Assembly: GCF_000442275.2 (NCBI RefSeq)
Contig: NZ_KE557314.1
Span: 837,085 to 901,084, forward strand
DNA length: 64,000 nucleotides
DNA from: Litoreibacter arenae DSM 19593
Lineage (GTDB): Bacteria; Pseudomonadota; Alphaproteobacteria; Rhodobacterales; Rhodobacteraceae
Reading direction: 5' to 3'
The notes below the pieces were generated by a model that worked only from the letters and a program-made list of their open reading frames with translations, was not told the DNA's origin and made no database searches. The translations under genes and the position numbers were made by a program. This document shows positions 38,772 through 47,772 of this stretch, in pieces (the first letter of the stretch is position 1; every line of letters starts with the position of its first letter).

Positions 38772-39746
38772 TTAGCCGATGCCGATAAGGATACCCGCGG
38801 CAAGGACCAGCGCACCGCCCAGAACCACTTGGAACGCGGCGCGGAAGAACGGCGTTTCCATGAAACGGTTCTGAATCCACGCAATGGCCCAAAGCTCGAA
38901 GAACACCACGATGATGGCGATGGTGGTCGCCGTCCAGAAATCGGTGATGAGATAGGGCAAAGCGTGGCCCAATCCGCCCAGCGTGGTCATGATGCCAGAC
39001 GCGAACCCGCGCTTCCATGGCGAGCCGCGGCCGGACAGCTGACCGTCATCGGACGCCGCTTCCGTGAACCCCATGGAAATCCCTGCGCCCACGGAGGCCG
39101 CCAAGCCGACCAGAAACGTGTTCCACGTGTCACCCGTGGCGAAAGCGGCAGCAAAAATGGGCGCTAGGGTCGAAACCGAGCCGTCCATAAGACCCGCCAG
39201 ACCCGGCTGCACCCATGTCAGCACAAACTGACGGTGGGCTTGCCTGTCTTCCGCGTCACGCTCTTCGCTGCCGATGCTCTCGGTCAGGGCAACGGCCTTT
39301 TGCTCGTGGCCAGCTTCCGCTGCCGCCAGATCGCCCAGCAGTTTACGCGTGTCTGCATCGGTCGAACGCTTTGACGCCAACTCGTAGAAACGTTGCGCGT
39401 CACGTTCCATTTGGGCGGCTTGTTCGCGTATCTTTTCCAGCCCCAGATTTTCGACCAGCCAAATGGGCGAGCGAGCGTAGAAGCCCGCCACATGCTCGCG
39501 TCGAAGAAGTGGTATGACGTCGCCGAACCGTGCCTTGTGCAGGTCGATCAGCATTTGCCTGTGTCCGTCTTCTTCAACCGCCATTGCCTCGAAAATTCTG
39601 GCGCTGGCTGGGAAGCTATCGCGCAGGCGCTCCGCATAACCGCGGTAAATCCGGGCGTCGTCTTCTTCGGACGAGATCGCAAGTGCGAGTATTTCCTGCT
39701 CGCTAAGGTCGGAGAAGCGGCGGCGGAATGTGACGGAAGGGAGCAT
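38772..39746 (-). CDS. mbfA: Membrane-bound ferritin MbfA (rubrerythrin-VIT1 fusion), iron exporter
   Basis: 324 residues. The N-terminal ferritin-like domain (about 10-155) carries two di-iron motifs, EEDGH with Glu59 and His62, and EAGHE with Glu144 and His147, plus Glu27/Glu28. The C-terminal half is a VIT1/CCC1-type membrane domain (GLAGLMDGSVSTLAPIFAAAF, GAGISMGFTEAAS, then three further segments). In Agrobacterium and Bradyrhizobium MbfA exports iron and protects against iron and peroxide stress, and is under Irr control. AGAGG precedes the ATG, and an Irr-type iron control element lies 13 bases upstream. Confidence 0.95.
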   Translation of the reverse strand: MLPSVTFRRRFSDLSEQEILALAISSEEDDARIYRGYAERLRDSFPASARIFEAMAVEEDGHRQMLIDLHKARFGDVIPLLRREHVAGFYARSPIWLVENLGLEKIREQAAQMERDAQRFYELASKRSTDADTRKLLGDLAAAEAGHEQKAVALTESIGSEERDAEDRQAHRQFVLTWVQPGLAGLMDGSVSTLAPIFAAAFATGDTWNTFLVGLAASVGAGISMGFTEAASDDGQLSGRGSPWKRGFASGIMTTLGGLGHALPYLITDFWTATTIAIIVVFFELWAIAWIQNRFMETPFFRAAFQVVLGGALVLAAGILIGIG

Positions 39747-39758
39747 ACGAACCTCTAG

Positions 39759-39775
39759 TTTAGAATTGTTCTAAT
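39759..39775 (-). promoter_or_regulatory. Iron control element (Irr box) of mbfA
   Basis: TTTAGAA, TTG, TTCTAAT (39759-39775): one base from the perfect palindrome TTTAGAA-N3-TTCTAAA, the ICE/Irr motif of Alphaproteobacteria. It lies between the mbfA ATG (39746) and a good minus-strand -10 (TACAAT, plus-strand ATTGTA at 39782-39787), so it covers the expected transcription start. Irr would repress mbfA when iron or heme is low. Confidence 0.85.
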
Positions 39776-39781
39776 GTACGT

Positions 39782-39787
39782 ATTGTA
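39782..39787 (-). promoter_or_regulatory. -10 element of the mbfA promoter
   Basis: Read on the minus strand this is TACAAT, five of six bases of the -10 consensus, placed so that transcription would begin within the iron control element. The -35 region (about 39805-39810) is weak, which would fit a promoter helped by a bound regulator; a TetR-type operator begins right beside it. Confidence 0.5.
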
Positions 39788-39810
39788 CGGGAAAGTTCAA
39801 CTAAGAAAAG

Positions 39811-39826
39811 TGAACCGTTCGGTTCA
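39811..39826. promoter_or_regulatory. Operator O1, TetR-type palindrome
   Basis: TGAACCGTTCGGTTCA: perfect 7-bp arms around TT. Best copy of a set of four 16-bp motifs in the region between mbfA and the TetR gene. It lies between mbfA and the 88-residue protein gene and abuts the expected -35 of mbfA, so it could affect both. Confidence 0.6.
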
Positions 39827-39843
39827 TTATTGCCTTGCACAAC

Positions 39844-39859
39844 TGAACGACTCGGTTTA
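39844..39859. promoter_or_regulatory. Operator O2, TetR-type palindrome (imperfect)
   Basis: TGAACGACTCGGTTTA, matching O1 at 12 of 16 positions. It sits in the 17-base spacer of a possible promoter for the 88-residue protein (TTGCAC at 39835-39840, TAGATA at 39858-39863), where a bound repressor would block polymerase. Confidence 0.45.
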
Positions 39860-39872
39860 GATAAGTGGAATA

Positions 39873-39888
39873 TGAACCGAACAGTTCA
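39873..39888. promoter_or_regulatory. Operator O3, TetR-type palindrome
   Basis: TGAACCGAACAGTTCA, with one mismatch between the 7-bp arms. It lies 18 bases upstream of the ATG of the 88-residue protein, downstream of the presumed promoter. Confidence 0.55.
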
Positions 39889-39906
39889 CTTTTGAAGGAT
39901 AGAGAA

Positions 39907-40173
39907 ATGAACATCGTCAGACCCGTCGTATTTGCCGCCTCTCTTGCCCTTGCCGGCCCTGCGCTGGCATTCGGGGGCGCATCGTTCACCTACATGCCCA
40001 GCCTTACCTACCCGACACAGGAAGGCGTTGTTTCAAAGGACGCCACGTCACAAGTTTCGCCCTCCTCCACCACTTGTAATGCGCTGGAGCGAGACGCAGA
40101 TGTTCAACCAGATGCTTGCGGTACCCTGACCAACGCCGAGTTGGTGAAACGCAAGCTCGCGCGCGACGAGTAG
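39907..40173 (+). CDS. Small exported protein of unknown function, 88 residues
   Basis: ATG 39907 is chosen because AAGGAT and AGAGAA precede it and it opens a signal peptide (MNIVRPVVFAASLALAGPALA, cut before FGG). The mature protein of about 67 residues has no membrane segment, two cysteines (TTCNALERDADVQPDACG) that could form a disulfide in the periplasm, and a charged C-terminus. I recognise no family. The gene lies between mbfA and a TetR gene, under three similar palindromes, so it is probably strongly regulated. A GC-rich hairpin 25 bases after the stop may end the transcript. Confidence 0.75.
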   Translation: MNIVRPVVFAASLALAGPALAFGGASFTYMPSLTYPTQEGVVSKDATSQVSPSSTTCNALERDADVQPDACGTLTNAELVKRKLARDE

Positions 40174-40198
40174 CTCCCCGTACCCTATGTCGCACGCA

Positions 40199-40222
40199 AG
40201 GGCGGGCCTTTGGGTCCGCCCT
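40199..40222 (+). terminator. GC-rich hairpin after the 88-residue protein gene
   Basis: AGGGCGGGCC (40199-40208), loop TTTG, GGTCCGCCCT (40213-40222): a 10-bp stem with one G-T pair. The following ATAAGTTT is only partly T-rich, so it may end transcription or leave some read-through into tetR. Confidence 0.55.
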
Positions 40223-40239
40223 ATAAGTTTCAGCTGTTG

Positions 40240-40269
40240 TTGCCGAAACTGAACTGTATGGTCTATAAT
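40240..40269 (+). promoter_or_regulatory. Promoter and operator O4 of the TetR gene
   Basis: A perfect -10 TATAAT (40264-40269) with TTGCCG (40240-40245) 18 bases upstream points at the TetR start at 40296. A degenerate copy of the 16-bp motif, TGAACTGTATGGTCTA (40250-40265, 11 of 16 identical to O1), fills the spacer and overlaps the -10, as expected for self-repression. Confidence 0.55.
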
Positions 40270-40295
40270 CGCACTTAGGGCAGGGAGAGACAGAG

Positions 40296-40913
40296 TTGGA
40301 CGGAAATACCCCCGAAATCAAACGTGGCCGCAAATACGATCAGGTGATCGCAGGGGCGCGTAAGGTATTTTTGAACCAAGGTTTCGAAGGCGCCAGCGTT
40401 GACCTGATCGCCAAAGAGGCTGGCGTGTCCAAAGCCACGCTTTACAGCTATTTTCCGGATAAACGTATTTTGTTCATCGAAGTTGCAAAGCGTGAATGCG
40501 CCGCGCAAGCCGACCGCGCGTTGCAGGTTGATGCAACCGACATCCCGGTGCGCGAGATGCTCACGACGATGTCCTACAAGATGATGGAGTTCCTGACCTC
40601 CACGTTTGCCCAGCGCATTTTCCGCATTTGTGTGGCCGAGTCGGATCGCTTTCCAGAATTGGGGCGCGAGTTCTACGCCTCCGGCCCCAAACTGCTTGAA
40701 GACCGGCTAAGCCAATATTTCGAACACGCCGTAGAGCGTGGCGAACTGAAGATCGACGATGTGGGTCTTGCCGCGATGCAGTTTCAGGAACTGGTTAAGT
40801 CGGAGATCTTTGTGAAAATGATCTTCAACATCATCGAAAAGCCGACACAGGCAGAAGTTGATCGGGTGATCAAAGGCGCAGTGGACATGTTCCTCGCCCG
40901 CTACGGCGCCTAG
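40296..40913 (+). CDS. TetR/AcrR-family transcriptional regulator
   Basis: 205 residues. N-terminal helix-turn-helix (about 12-58: QVIAGARKVFLNQGFEGASVDLIAKEAGVSKATLYSYFPDK in pieces) and a helical C-terminal ligand-binding and dimer domain (FAQRIFRICVAESDRFPELGREFYASG), as in the AcrR/AefR-like group. TTG start at 40296 is supported by GGGAGAG 7 bases upstream. The TATAAT promoter and palindromes nearby suggest that it represses itself and the 88-residue protein. The inducer is unknown. Its stop overlaps the NYN gene by 4 bases from the opposite strand. Confidence 0.92.
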   Translation: MDGNTPEIKRGRKYDQVIAGARKVFLNQGFEGASVDLIAKEAGVSKATLYSYFPDKRILFIEVAKRECAAQADRALQVDATDIPVREMLTTMSYKMMEFLTSTFAQRIFRICVAESDRFPELGREFYASGPKLLEDRLSQYFEHAVERGELKIDDVGLAAMQFQELVKSEIFVKMIFNIIEKPTQAEVDRVIKGAVDMFLARYGA

Positions 40914-41613
40914 TCGACACGCCGCAGCATCAGCTGGTTGCCCTCCTTGCGGGTCTCGAACCGTTTTAGTTTTCGCACCAGATCGCTCAACTTGGCCTCG
41001 CCGTATGTGCGCGTGTCAAAGTCGGGATTGTCGGCCATGATGTACTGACCGACCGGCCCAAGCGGGCACCATTCGTCATCCGTATTTACCTTGCTCATGG
41101 CACGGATAATCAGTGGGATGGCCTCGGTTGGATTGGCCTTCCCCGGTGTGCCGGTCTTCGTAGGGGCCGGAGCTTCTATCAGGTTCTCGATCAGGATAAA
41201 GCGGTTGCATACGTTCCGAAGTGCCTCCGGCGCCTTGCCTTCGCCAATGCCGATGACGTCCAGGCCCTCCTCCCGGATGCGTGATGCCAAGCGGGTAAAG
41301 TCACTGTCCGAAGACACCAGCACGAAGCCGTCGAAACGGCCCGTGTGAAGGATGTCCATCGCGTCGATCACCAGCCCGATATCCGACGCGTTTTTGCCCT
41401 TGGTGTTGGCTGTTTCTTGATGCGCAACCAGCCCAAGGCCCCGGATTTTCTCAGCCCATTTCCTGAGCTGCCCGCTTGACCAATCGCCATATACGCGCCT
41501 GAGGGCGGGCTCACCGAAGGTGGTGACCTCCTTCAGGATCGCCTCGGCGTGGTCAGCGGGAATGTTGTCGGCGTCGATGAGGACCGCGTAAAGCGGCCTG
41601 TCCCTGTCAGCCA

Positions 41614-41614
<1 letters not shown>
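40910..41614 (-). CDS. NYN-domain (LabA/DUF88) putative RNase with OST-HTH/LOTUS domain
   Basis: 234 residues. The NYN/PIN-like nuclease domain (about 8-145) has the acidic set Asp14, Asp16 (VLIDADNIPA), Asp78 (NASDIGLVIDAMD) and Asp103/Asp105 (LVSSDSDFTRLASRIREEG), enough for a metal-dependent RNase site. Residues about 160-234 match the OST-HTH/LOTUS fold, ending with AKLSDLVRKLKRF and NQLMLRR, a likely RNA-binding module. This domain pair is known in bacterial LabA-like proteins and in animal MARF1/Limkain-type proteins. The ATG overlaps the stop of the formaldehyde dehydrogenase gene by one base. Confidence 0.87.
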
Positions 41615-42726
<1,112 letters not shown>

Positions 42727-42830
42727 AAAATATCCTTTCAATATGTGTTGGCCCCAACCTCGCGCATCGTTCCGCCGAAATCAATCAACTTGAATTTGCC
42801 CCTGCGCCAGCAAGTCACTAGATATCCCTA

Positions 42831-43100
42831 ATGCGATTCCTTTTGCCCCTTCTCATGCTGCTCGCCGCCTGTGACGACCAGTTCGCCGACCCCGCCGATT
42901 TTGACGGTCAACCCCGCTGTGGTGCGGAGCAGTATTACGACTTGCTCGGCAAAAACGCGTCTGTGCTGGACAAGGTGAACCTGCCCAAATCCGCCCGGGT
43001 GTTGCGCCCTGATGATGTCATAACGCTAGATTACAGCCCCGACCGGCTGACCATCGACACCGATCGGTCCGGCCTGATCTCAAGCGTGACCTGCCGCTAG
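42831..43100 (+). CDS. I78-family peptidase inhibitor-like lipoprotein
   Basis: 89 residues. Lipobox LLAAC with lipidated Cys14, then DDQFADPADFDG and the inhibitor fold: CGAEQYYDLLGKNASVLDK, VRVLRPDDVITLDYSPDRLTID in near form, ending GLISSVTCR with a second Cys that pairs with the first. This matches the Inhibitor_I78 family, named after an Aspergillus elastase inhibitor, common as small lipoproteins in Proteobacteria. It may protect the envelope from proteases; the target is unknown. Lies alone between adhC (divergent) and mtgA. Confidence 0.82.
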   Translation: MRFLLPLLMLLAACDDQFADPADFDGQPRCGAEQYYDLLGKNASVLDKVNLPKSARVLRPDDVITLDYSPDRLTIDTDRSGLISSVTCR

Positions 43101-43155
43101 AACCGGCGCGCGGCAAAGTCTTTGCCGTTCTCAGCAATGGGGTTAGAACGACCCT

Positions 43156-43905
43156 ATGGCGAAGGCAGTGAAGAAACCGCAAAAGCGGGTAAAACAAGCA
43201 AACCCGAAACGCTCCATCTTCTGGTGGATTGGTATCGTGCCGGTTATGGCCGTGCGCTGGGGGTGGCGGCTGTTTGTGGCATTTGCACTGTTCGTTTTAC
43301 TGGTTGTCGTGCTCTACGCTTTCGTAAATCCACCCACCACCGCCTATATTTTCTCCGAGAACTGGCGGCTTGACGAAACCCGTCGCGAATGGCGGGATTT
43401 CGACACTATTTCACCGCATATGCCCCATGCCATAGTTGCCGCAGAGGATGCGAATTTCTGCAATCACTGGGGTTTCGACATGGCCGCAATCCGCGATGCG
43501 CTGGAAGAGGGCGGCGGGCGCGGCGCATCGACGCTGTCGCAGCAAACGGTGAAGAATGTGTTTCTCTGGCACGGTCGCAACTGGACCCGAAAGGCGTTGG
43601 AGGCCGCGATTACGCCTGTCGTAGAAGCCGTATGGACCAAGCGTCGGATTCTCGAAGTCTACATGAACGTGGCCGAATTCGACGAAGGCGTCTTCGGCGT
43701 GGGTGCCGCCGCGCCGTGGTATTTCGGCGTAGACGCCAAGGATTTGTCGATGAGGCAGGCGGCGTTGCTTGCGGCGATCCTGCCCAACCCCAAGGGCCGT
43801 TCCGCCAAGCGCCCATCGGCCTTCGTGCAGAAACGTGCGCGCTCCATCGCGTCCGGAGCGGCTACGATCCGCGCGGACGGGCGCAACGCGTGTTTCGATG
43901 GTTGA
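43156..43905 (+). CDS. mtgA: Monofunctional peptidoglycan glycosyltransferase MtgA
   Basis: 249 residues. Polymerises lipid II into glycan strands at the outer face of the inner membrane. A basic N-terminus (20 residues) leads to one membrane helix (about 38-58), then the GT51 domain: HAIVAAEDANFCNHWGFD with catalytic Glu97, GASTLSQQTVKNVFLW, TPVVEAVWTKRRILEVYMNVAEFDEGVFGVGAAA in pieces, and AALLAAILPNPKG. No transpeptidase domain. Lies upstream of the GST gene with a 57-base gap. Confidence 0.95.
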   Translation: MAKAVKKPQKRVKQANPKRSIFWWIGIVPVMAVRWGWRLFVAFALFVLLVVVLYAFVNPPTTAYIFSENWRLDETRREWRDFDTISPHMPHAIVAAEDANFCNHWGFDMAAIRDALEEGGGRGASTLSQQTVKNVFLWHGRNWTRKALEAAITPVVEAVWTKRRILEVYMNVAEFDEGVFGVGAAAPWYFGVDAKDLSMRQAALLAAILPNPKGRSAKRPSAFVQKRARSIASGAATIRADGRNACFDG

Positions 43906-43962
43906 AAATTCCAGCTAAGGTTGCCATGACAGGTCGATAGCTTTCACCCATTGGATACTGCG

Positions 43963-44628
43963 ATGAACCGCCTCTACCACGCCACGCTCTCTCCGTTCTG
44001 CCGCAAGGTGCGCCTTGTTCTGGCAGAGAAGAAGGTCGAAGTTGAACTGGTGGAGGAGCGGTATTGGGAGCAAAGCACCGACTTCATGCAGCGCAACCCG
44101 GCGGGCAAGGTGCCGATCCTGAAGATCGACAGCCAGACGCTGAGCGAAAGCCAGGCCATCTGCGAGTATCTGGAAGAGGTCATTCCCGAGCCGCCCCTGC
44201 TCCCCAAGAGGCCCGAAGACCGCGCCGAAGCGCGCAGGCTCGTGTTCTGGTTTGACGACAAGTTTCATCAAGAGGTCACGTCGAAGCTGCTCTATGAGCG
44301 GGTGAACAAGAAGATCATGGGCCAAGGCTATCCCGAAAGTCGCAACGTGAAACTTGGCGCACAGAAGATCAAATATCACATCGACTATATGGGCTGGCTG
44401 CTGGACCAACGCCGCTGGCTGGCAGGCGATCAGTTGAGCATGGCGGATTTTACCGCTGCCGCTCATTTCTCCTGCCTCGACTATATCCGTGATGTGGACT
44501 GGAACCGGAACGCCAACGTCAAGGACTGGTATGCGAAGATCAAATCGCGCCCTGCTTTCCGCTCCATCCTTGCCGATCAGGTGCCGGGATTCATCCAGCC
44601 GCCGCACTACGCGGATCTGGATTTTTGA
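43963..44628 (+). CDS. Glutathione S-transferase family protein
   Basis: 221 residues. The N-terminal thioredoxin-like domain ([55 protein letters not shown] in pieces) contains SPFC, a Ser/Cys active-site motif, and the glutathione-binding SQAICEYL. The C-terminal helical domain has [22 protein letters not shown] with the conserved Asp. ATG 43963 (GGA 8 bases upstream) is preferred over TTG 43951. Class and substrate are not clear. The stop overlaps queG (TTGA), so both are co-translated. Confidence 0.9.
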   Translation: MNRLYHATLSPFCRKVRLVLAEKKVEVELVEERYWEQSTDFMQRNPAGKVPILKIDSQTLSESQAICEYLEEVIPEPPLLPKRPEDRAEARRLVFWFDDKFHQEVTSKLLYERVNKKIMGQGYPESRNVKLGAQKIKYHIDYMGWLLDQRRWLAGDQLSMADFTAAAHFSCLDYIRDVDWNRNANVKDWYAKIKSRPAFRSILADQVPGFIQPPHYADLDF

Positions 44629-45653
44629 CCCTCAAGGACCAGCTGCGGGATAAGGCGCTTGCGGAGGGTTTCTCGAAAATGGGCGTGTGCAGACCTGACG
44701 CGATTCCCGCTGCCCCTGACCGCTTGGTCGACTATGTAGACGCAGGACGCCACGGCCAGATGGGCTGGATGGCGGAGCGAATGAATTGGCGCGGCAACCC
44801 TGCCGCTTTGTGGCCCGAGGCGCGGTCGGTCATCATGTTGGCGGAGGTCTACACGCCCGACCATGATCCACTGGAAACGCTGACCTTGCGCGACCGTGCG
44901 GCGATCTCGGTTTATGCCCAGAACAGAGACTATCATGACATCGTGAAGAAACGTCTGAAACGCGTTGGCCGTTGGCTGATCGAGCAGGCGGAGGCGGTCG
45001 AGATCAAAGTGTTCGTCGATACCGCTCCCGTCATGGAAAAGCCGCTGGCGCAGGCCGCCGGTCTGGGGTGGCAAGGCAAGCATACGAATGTGTTGTCACG
45101 CGATCTGGGCAACTGGTTTTTCCTTGGCGCGATCTTCACGACCCTCGAATTAGACCCTGATACCGCTCAAACCGATAATTGCGGCACCTGTCGCGCGTGT
45201 CTGGATATCTGCCCGACGCAGGCGTTTCCCGCGCCGTTTCAACTCGACGCGCGGCGGTGCATTTCATACCTGACGATCGAGCATAAAGGCCCCATTGATG
45301 AAGAGCTGCGCGGCAAGATGGGCAACCGCATCTACGGGTGCGACGATTGCCTGGCCGTGTGCCCGTGGAACAAGTTTGCGCAAGAGGCGACCGAGCTGCG
45401 CTACGAGGCCCGCGACGATCTTCGTGCGCCGGAGCTGGCAGAGCTGGCGGCGCTGGATGACGCCGCCTTTCGCGCCAAGTTTTCCGGCTCCCCGATCAAG
45501 CGCATCGGCCGCGACCGCTTCATCCGCAACGTGCTTTATGCGATAGGCAATTCCGGCCAACCCGAACTCGCGAGTGCTGCGAGGACGCATTTGAACGACC
45601 CTGATCCCGCAGTGTCAGACGCCGCGCGATGGGCCGTAGAGAGGTTAACGTGA
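44625..45653 (+). CDS. queG: Epoxyqueuosine reductase
   Basis: Last step of queuosine tRNA modification; reduces epoxyqueuosine in tRNA with cobalamin and two 4Fe-4S clusters. 342 residues, TTG start at 44625 in 4-base overlap with GST. Ferredoxin-like ligands: [16 protein letters not shown] and [14 protein letters not shown]; the family segments [28 protein letters not shown] (in pieces) and [10 protein letters not shown] are present. The C-terminal HEAT-like part ([17 protein letters not shown]) is retained. Stop overlaps the following epimerase gene by one base. Confidence 0.95.
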   Translation: MTLKDQLRDKALAEGFSKMGVCRPDAIPAAPDRLVDYVDAGRHGQMGWMAERMNWRGNPAALWPEARSVIMLAEVYTPDHDPLETLTLRDRAAISVYAQNRDYHDIVKKRLKRVGRWLIEQAEAVEIKVFVDTAPVMEKPLAQAAGLGWQGKHTNVLSRDLGNWFFLGAIFTTLELDPDTAQTDNCGTCRACLDICPTQAFPAPFQLDARRCISYLTIEHKGPIDEELRGKMGNRIYGCDDCLAVCPWNKFAQEATELRYEARDDLRAPELAELAALDDAAFRAKFSGSPIKRIGRDRFIRNVLYAIGNSGQPELASAARTHLNDPDPAVSDAARWAVERLT

Positions 45654-46525
45654 TGCCCCACCTTCTCAGCTTCGGCCATGGTTATTCCGCCCAGGCTTTG
45701 TCACGCCTGCTATTACCGAAGGGCTGGACGATCACTGGTACGACCCGCTCGGAAGACAAGGCGGAGTCATTGCGGCGCGACGGCGTGGAAGCCGTGGTCT
45801 GGCCCGGTGCGGATATGGGGTCGCAACTTACGCGGGCGACTCACCTTTTGATCTCGGCCGGACCGACGGAAGATGGCGACCCTGTTCTGACTGCGCGTCG
45901 CCCTGAAATCGCGAAGGTCGCGGGAAACCTCAAATGGGTTGGTTATCTGTCGACTACAGGCGTCTACGGCGACCACCAAGGCGGTTGGGTCGACGAGACG
46001 ACGCCGCTCACGCCCTCGACAAAACGCGGGCGTTTACGGGTAAAGGCCGAGGCCGCATGGGAAGATTTGGCAATCGAGTCCGGTTTGCCGCTGCATATCT
46101 TCCGCCTTGCCGGTATCTACGGGCCCGGACGCGGGCCGTTCTCCAAGGTGCGCAACGGCACTGCGCGACGGATTATCAAACAGGGACAGGTCTTCAGTCG
46201 CATCCACGTCGATGACATCGCGCAGGTCCTGGAAGCGTCGATCCGTCAGCCCCGCCCCGGTGCCGTCTACAATCTATGCGATGATGACGCGGCTCCGCCG
46301 CAGGATGTAATCGGCTACGCCGCCGAGCTACTGGACATGCCGCTGCCAGAGGCGGTCGATTTCGAGACGGCTGACATGTCCCCCATGGCGAGAAGTTTCT
46401 ACGCCGAGTCCAAACGTGTGAAAAACAAACTTATCAAGGAAGAATTGGGTGTGACGTTGCTCTACCCCGATTACCGCACCGGTTTGCAGGCGCTGTTAGA
46501 GGTCGAGAAAGAACTAGGGCGATAG
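45653..46525 (+). CDS. NAD-dependent epimerase/SDR family protein (YeeZ-like)
   Basis: 290 residues of the extended SDR fold. The nucleotide-binding N-terminus reads LSFGHGYSAQALSRLL, a degenerate GxGxxA, followed by a short GTTRSEDKAESLRRDG step. Core marks are YLSTTGVYGDHQGGWVDETTPLTP with a Tyr of the active-site region, LPLHIFRLAGIYGPGRGPF, and FSRIHVDDIAQVLEASI. This matches the YeeZ/YbjT-like group of unknown substrate. The start ATG 45653 overlaps the queG stop by one base; GTG at 45650 is possible. Confidence 0.85.
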   Translation: MPHLLSFGHGYSAQALSRLLLPKGWTITGTTRSEDKAESLRRDGVEAVVWPGADMGSQLTRATHLLISAGPTEDGDPVLTARRPEIAKVAGNLKWVGYLSTTGVYGDHQGGWVDETTPLTPSTKRGRLRVKAEAAWEDLAIESGLPLHIFRLAGIYGPGRGPFSKVRNGTARRIIKQGQVFSRIHVDDIAQVLEASIRQPRPGAVYNLCDDDAAPPQDVIGYAAELLDMPLPEAVDFETADMSPMARSFYAESKRVKNKLIKEELGVTLLYPDYRTGLQALLEVEKELGR

Positions 46526-46596
46526 TGTAAATAGAGGATTCCGAACCGCCACAGAGTTGGGTATAGTCGTCAAAAAAGTTCGGGTGGTAGCTTAAT

Positions 46597-47094
46597 ATGC
46601 GTTCAGTGTTCTTTCGTGGATTGGTGTTGGCCTCTTTGCTGATTCTGTCGGCATGTTCTTCCAAATTCATTACGTATAAGGGTCCGGAGGTGACCAAGCT
46701 GGAAATCCACAAGACGCAGCGTGTCTTGCGGGTATTCAGTGGGAACCGGATGCTGAAGTCGTACCCGATAGATCTGGGATTCGGCGCGACCGGCCACAAA
46801 CAGTTTGAAGGGGACGGGCGCACGCCCGAAGGTCGCTATACGATCGACCGGCGCAACCCGAACAGTTCGTTCTACCTGTCTTTGGGCATCTCATACCCTA
46901 ACGACGCGGATCGCGCCTTTGCAGAGTCTGTGGGCAAATCACCCGGCGGTGATATCTTCATTCACGGACAGCCGAACCTGAAAGGCCAGCGCGGCCCCGA
47001 TTGGACCGCAGGCTGCATTGCAATCAAAAACAAGCATATGAGACTGCTTTATGCCATGGTGAACGATGGGACCGTCATAGACATCTTCCCGTAA
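46597..47094 (+). CDS. L,D-transpeptidase-fold (YkuD) lipoprotein
   Basis: 165 residues with lipobox LILSAC, lipidated Cys20. The YkuD domain fills the rest: LEIHKTQRVLRVFSGN, GHKQFEGDGRTPEGRYTIDRRNPNS in pieces, and the catalytic region FIHGQPN with His123 and DWTAGCIAIKNKHM with Cys140. The second His/Ser of the usual SxGC motif is Ala here (TAGC), as in the YafK-like branch. Such proteins cross-link peptidoglycan, attach proteins to it, or hydrolyse such links. Ends in a hairpin shared with the convergent CAP gene. Confidence 0.9.
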   Translation: MRSVFFRGLVLASLLILSACSSKFITYKGPEVTKLEIHKTQRVLRVFSGNRMLKSYPIDLGFGATGHKQFEGDGRTPEGRYTIDRRNPNSSFYLSLGISYPNDADRAFAESVGKSPGGDIFIHGQPNLKGQRGPDWTAGCIAIKNKHMRLLYAMVNDGTVIDIFP

Positions 47095-47095
47095 G

Positions 47096-47115
47096 CGGGC
47101 AGCCTTAACTGCCCG
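47096..47115. terminator. Hairpin between convergent YkuD and CAP lipoprotein genes
   Basis: CGGGCAG (47096-47102), loop CCTTAA, CTGCCCG (47109-47115): perfect 7-bp stem in the 10-base gap, overlapping the CAP stop codon. No T tract on either side, so termination is only likely, not certain. Confidence 0.45.
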
Positions 47116-47614
47116 TCACCATCGTCCACCAGATTTTTCCGTTCGGCTCCTGATACCAGGAAAAACCCATCTTGTTTGCCCGCGATGACATGATCACCTC
47201 ACGAGTCGATGGGGTTTCCATCCAGGCAGCAACAGTCTCCGATTCGTTTTCATACGATTCCGAGATGTTTTCGCCAATCATCTGGCCGTCGTACCCCGCA
47301 CGTGCCACCCGATCGAGCGGCGAGGAGCCGTCGGAGCCAAAATGCCAAGGACGATTCTGCACCGACATGTCACGAGCGTGAGTCGCGGCGGCGGCGGTCA
47401 GCTTGCTATCAAGCTCAAGCGGGTTCTTCCCTGCTGCAACACGCAATGCGTTGACGGAATCCAGCACGCGGAACTGAATTTTAGCCGTATCGGAATTGCT
47501 GATACGATAAACGCGCGGCAGCGGTTTGCCGTCCGGGCCGATCGTCGGGGCGACAGGCGTACATGCAGACAGCGCAAGAAACGCTGAGATCAGGATGAGG
47601 AGCAGTCTTGCCAT
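47105..47614 (-). CDS. CAP/SCP-domain lipoprotein
   Basis: 169 residues with lipobox ALSAC, lipidated Cys18. The CAP domain follows: VLDSVNALRVAAGKNPLELDSKLTAAAATHARDMS in pieces, then RPWHFGSDGSSPLDRVARAGYDGQMIGENIS, with the cavity His and Glu (HFGSDG, GENIS), and ETVAAWMETPSTREVIMS and WYQEPNGKIWWTMV. Function of bacterial CAP proteins is mostly unknown; envelope sensing or remodelling is suspected. Its neighbours are both YkuD proteins. Confidence 0.88.
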   Translation of the reverse strand: MARLLLILISAFLALSACTPVAPTIGPDGKPLPRVYRISNSDTAKIQFRVLDSVNALRVAAGKNPLELDSKLTAAAATHARDMSVQNRPWHFGSDGSSPLDRVARAGYDGQMIGENISESYENESETVAAWMETPSTREVIMSSRANKMGFSWYQEPNGKIWWTMVTGS

Positions 47615-47772
47615 ACCATTTATTCCTTAGAATTTTGGCAATGCTTAAACTGAACCGCGATGCTGTTCAAACGCGCTGGTGGAAAATAGCCGATCATATC
47701 ATGGTTTGATTTGTGATTGAGGCATTCTCGCCATAATAATATGGGATGACCTACTCAAGGAGGGTATGTTCC

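Noticed and set aside
39835-39863. TTGCAC-17-TAGATA as a firm promoter for the 88-residue gene
   Set aside because: Both hexamers are weak matches, so it is mentioned only as context for operator O2 and not listed as its own feature.
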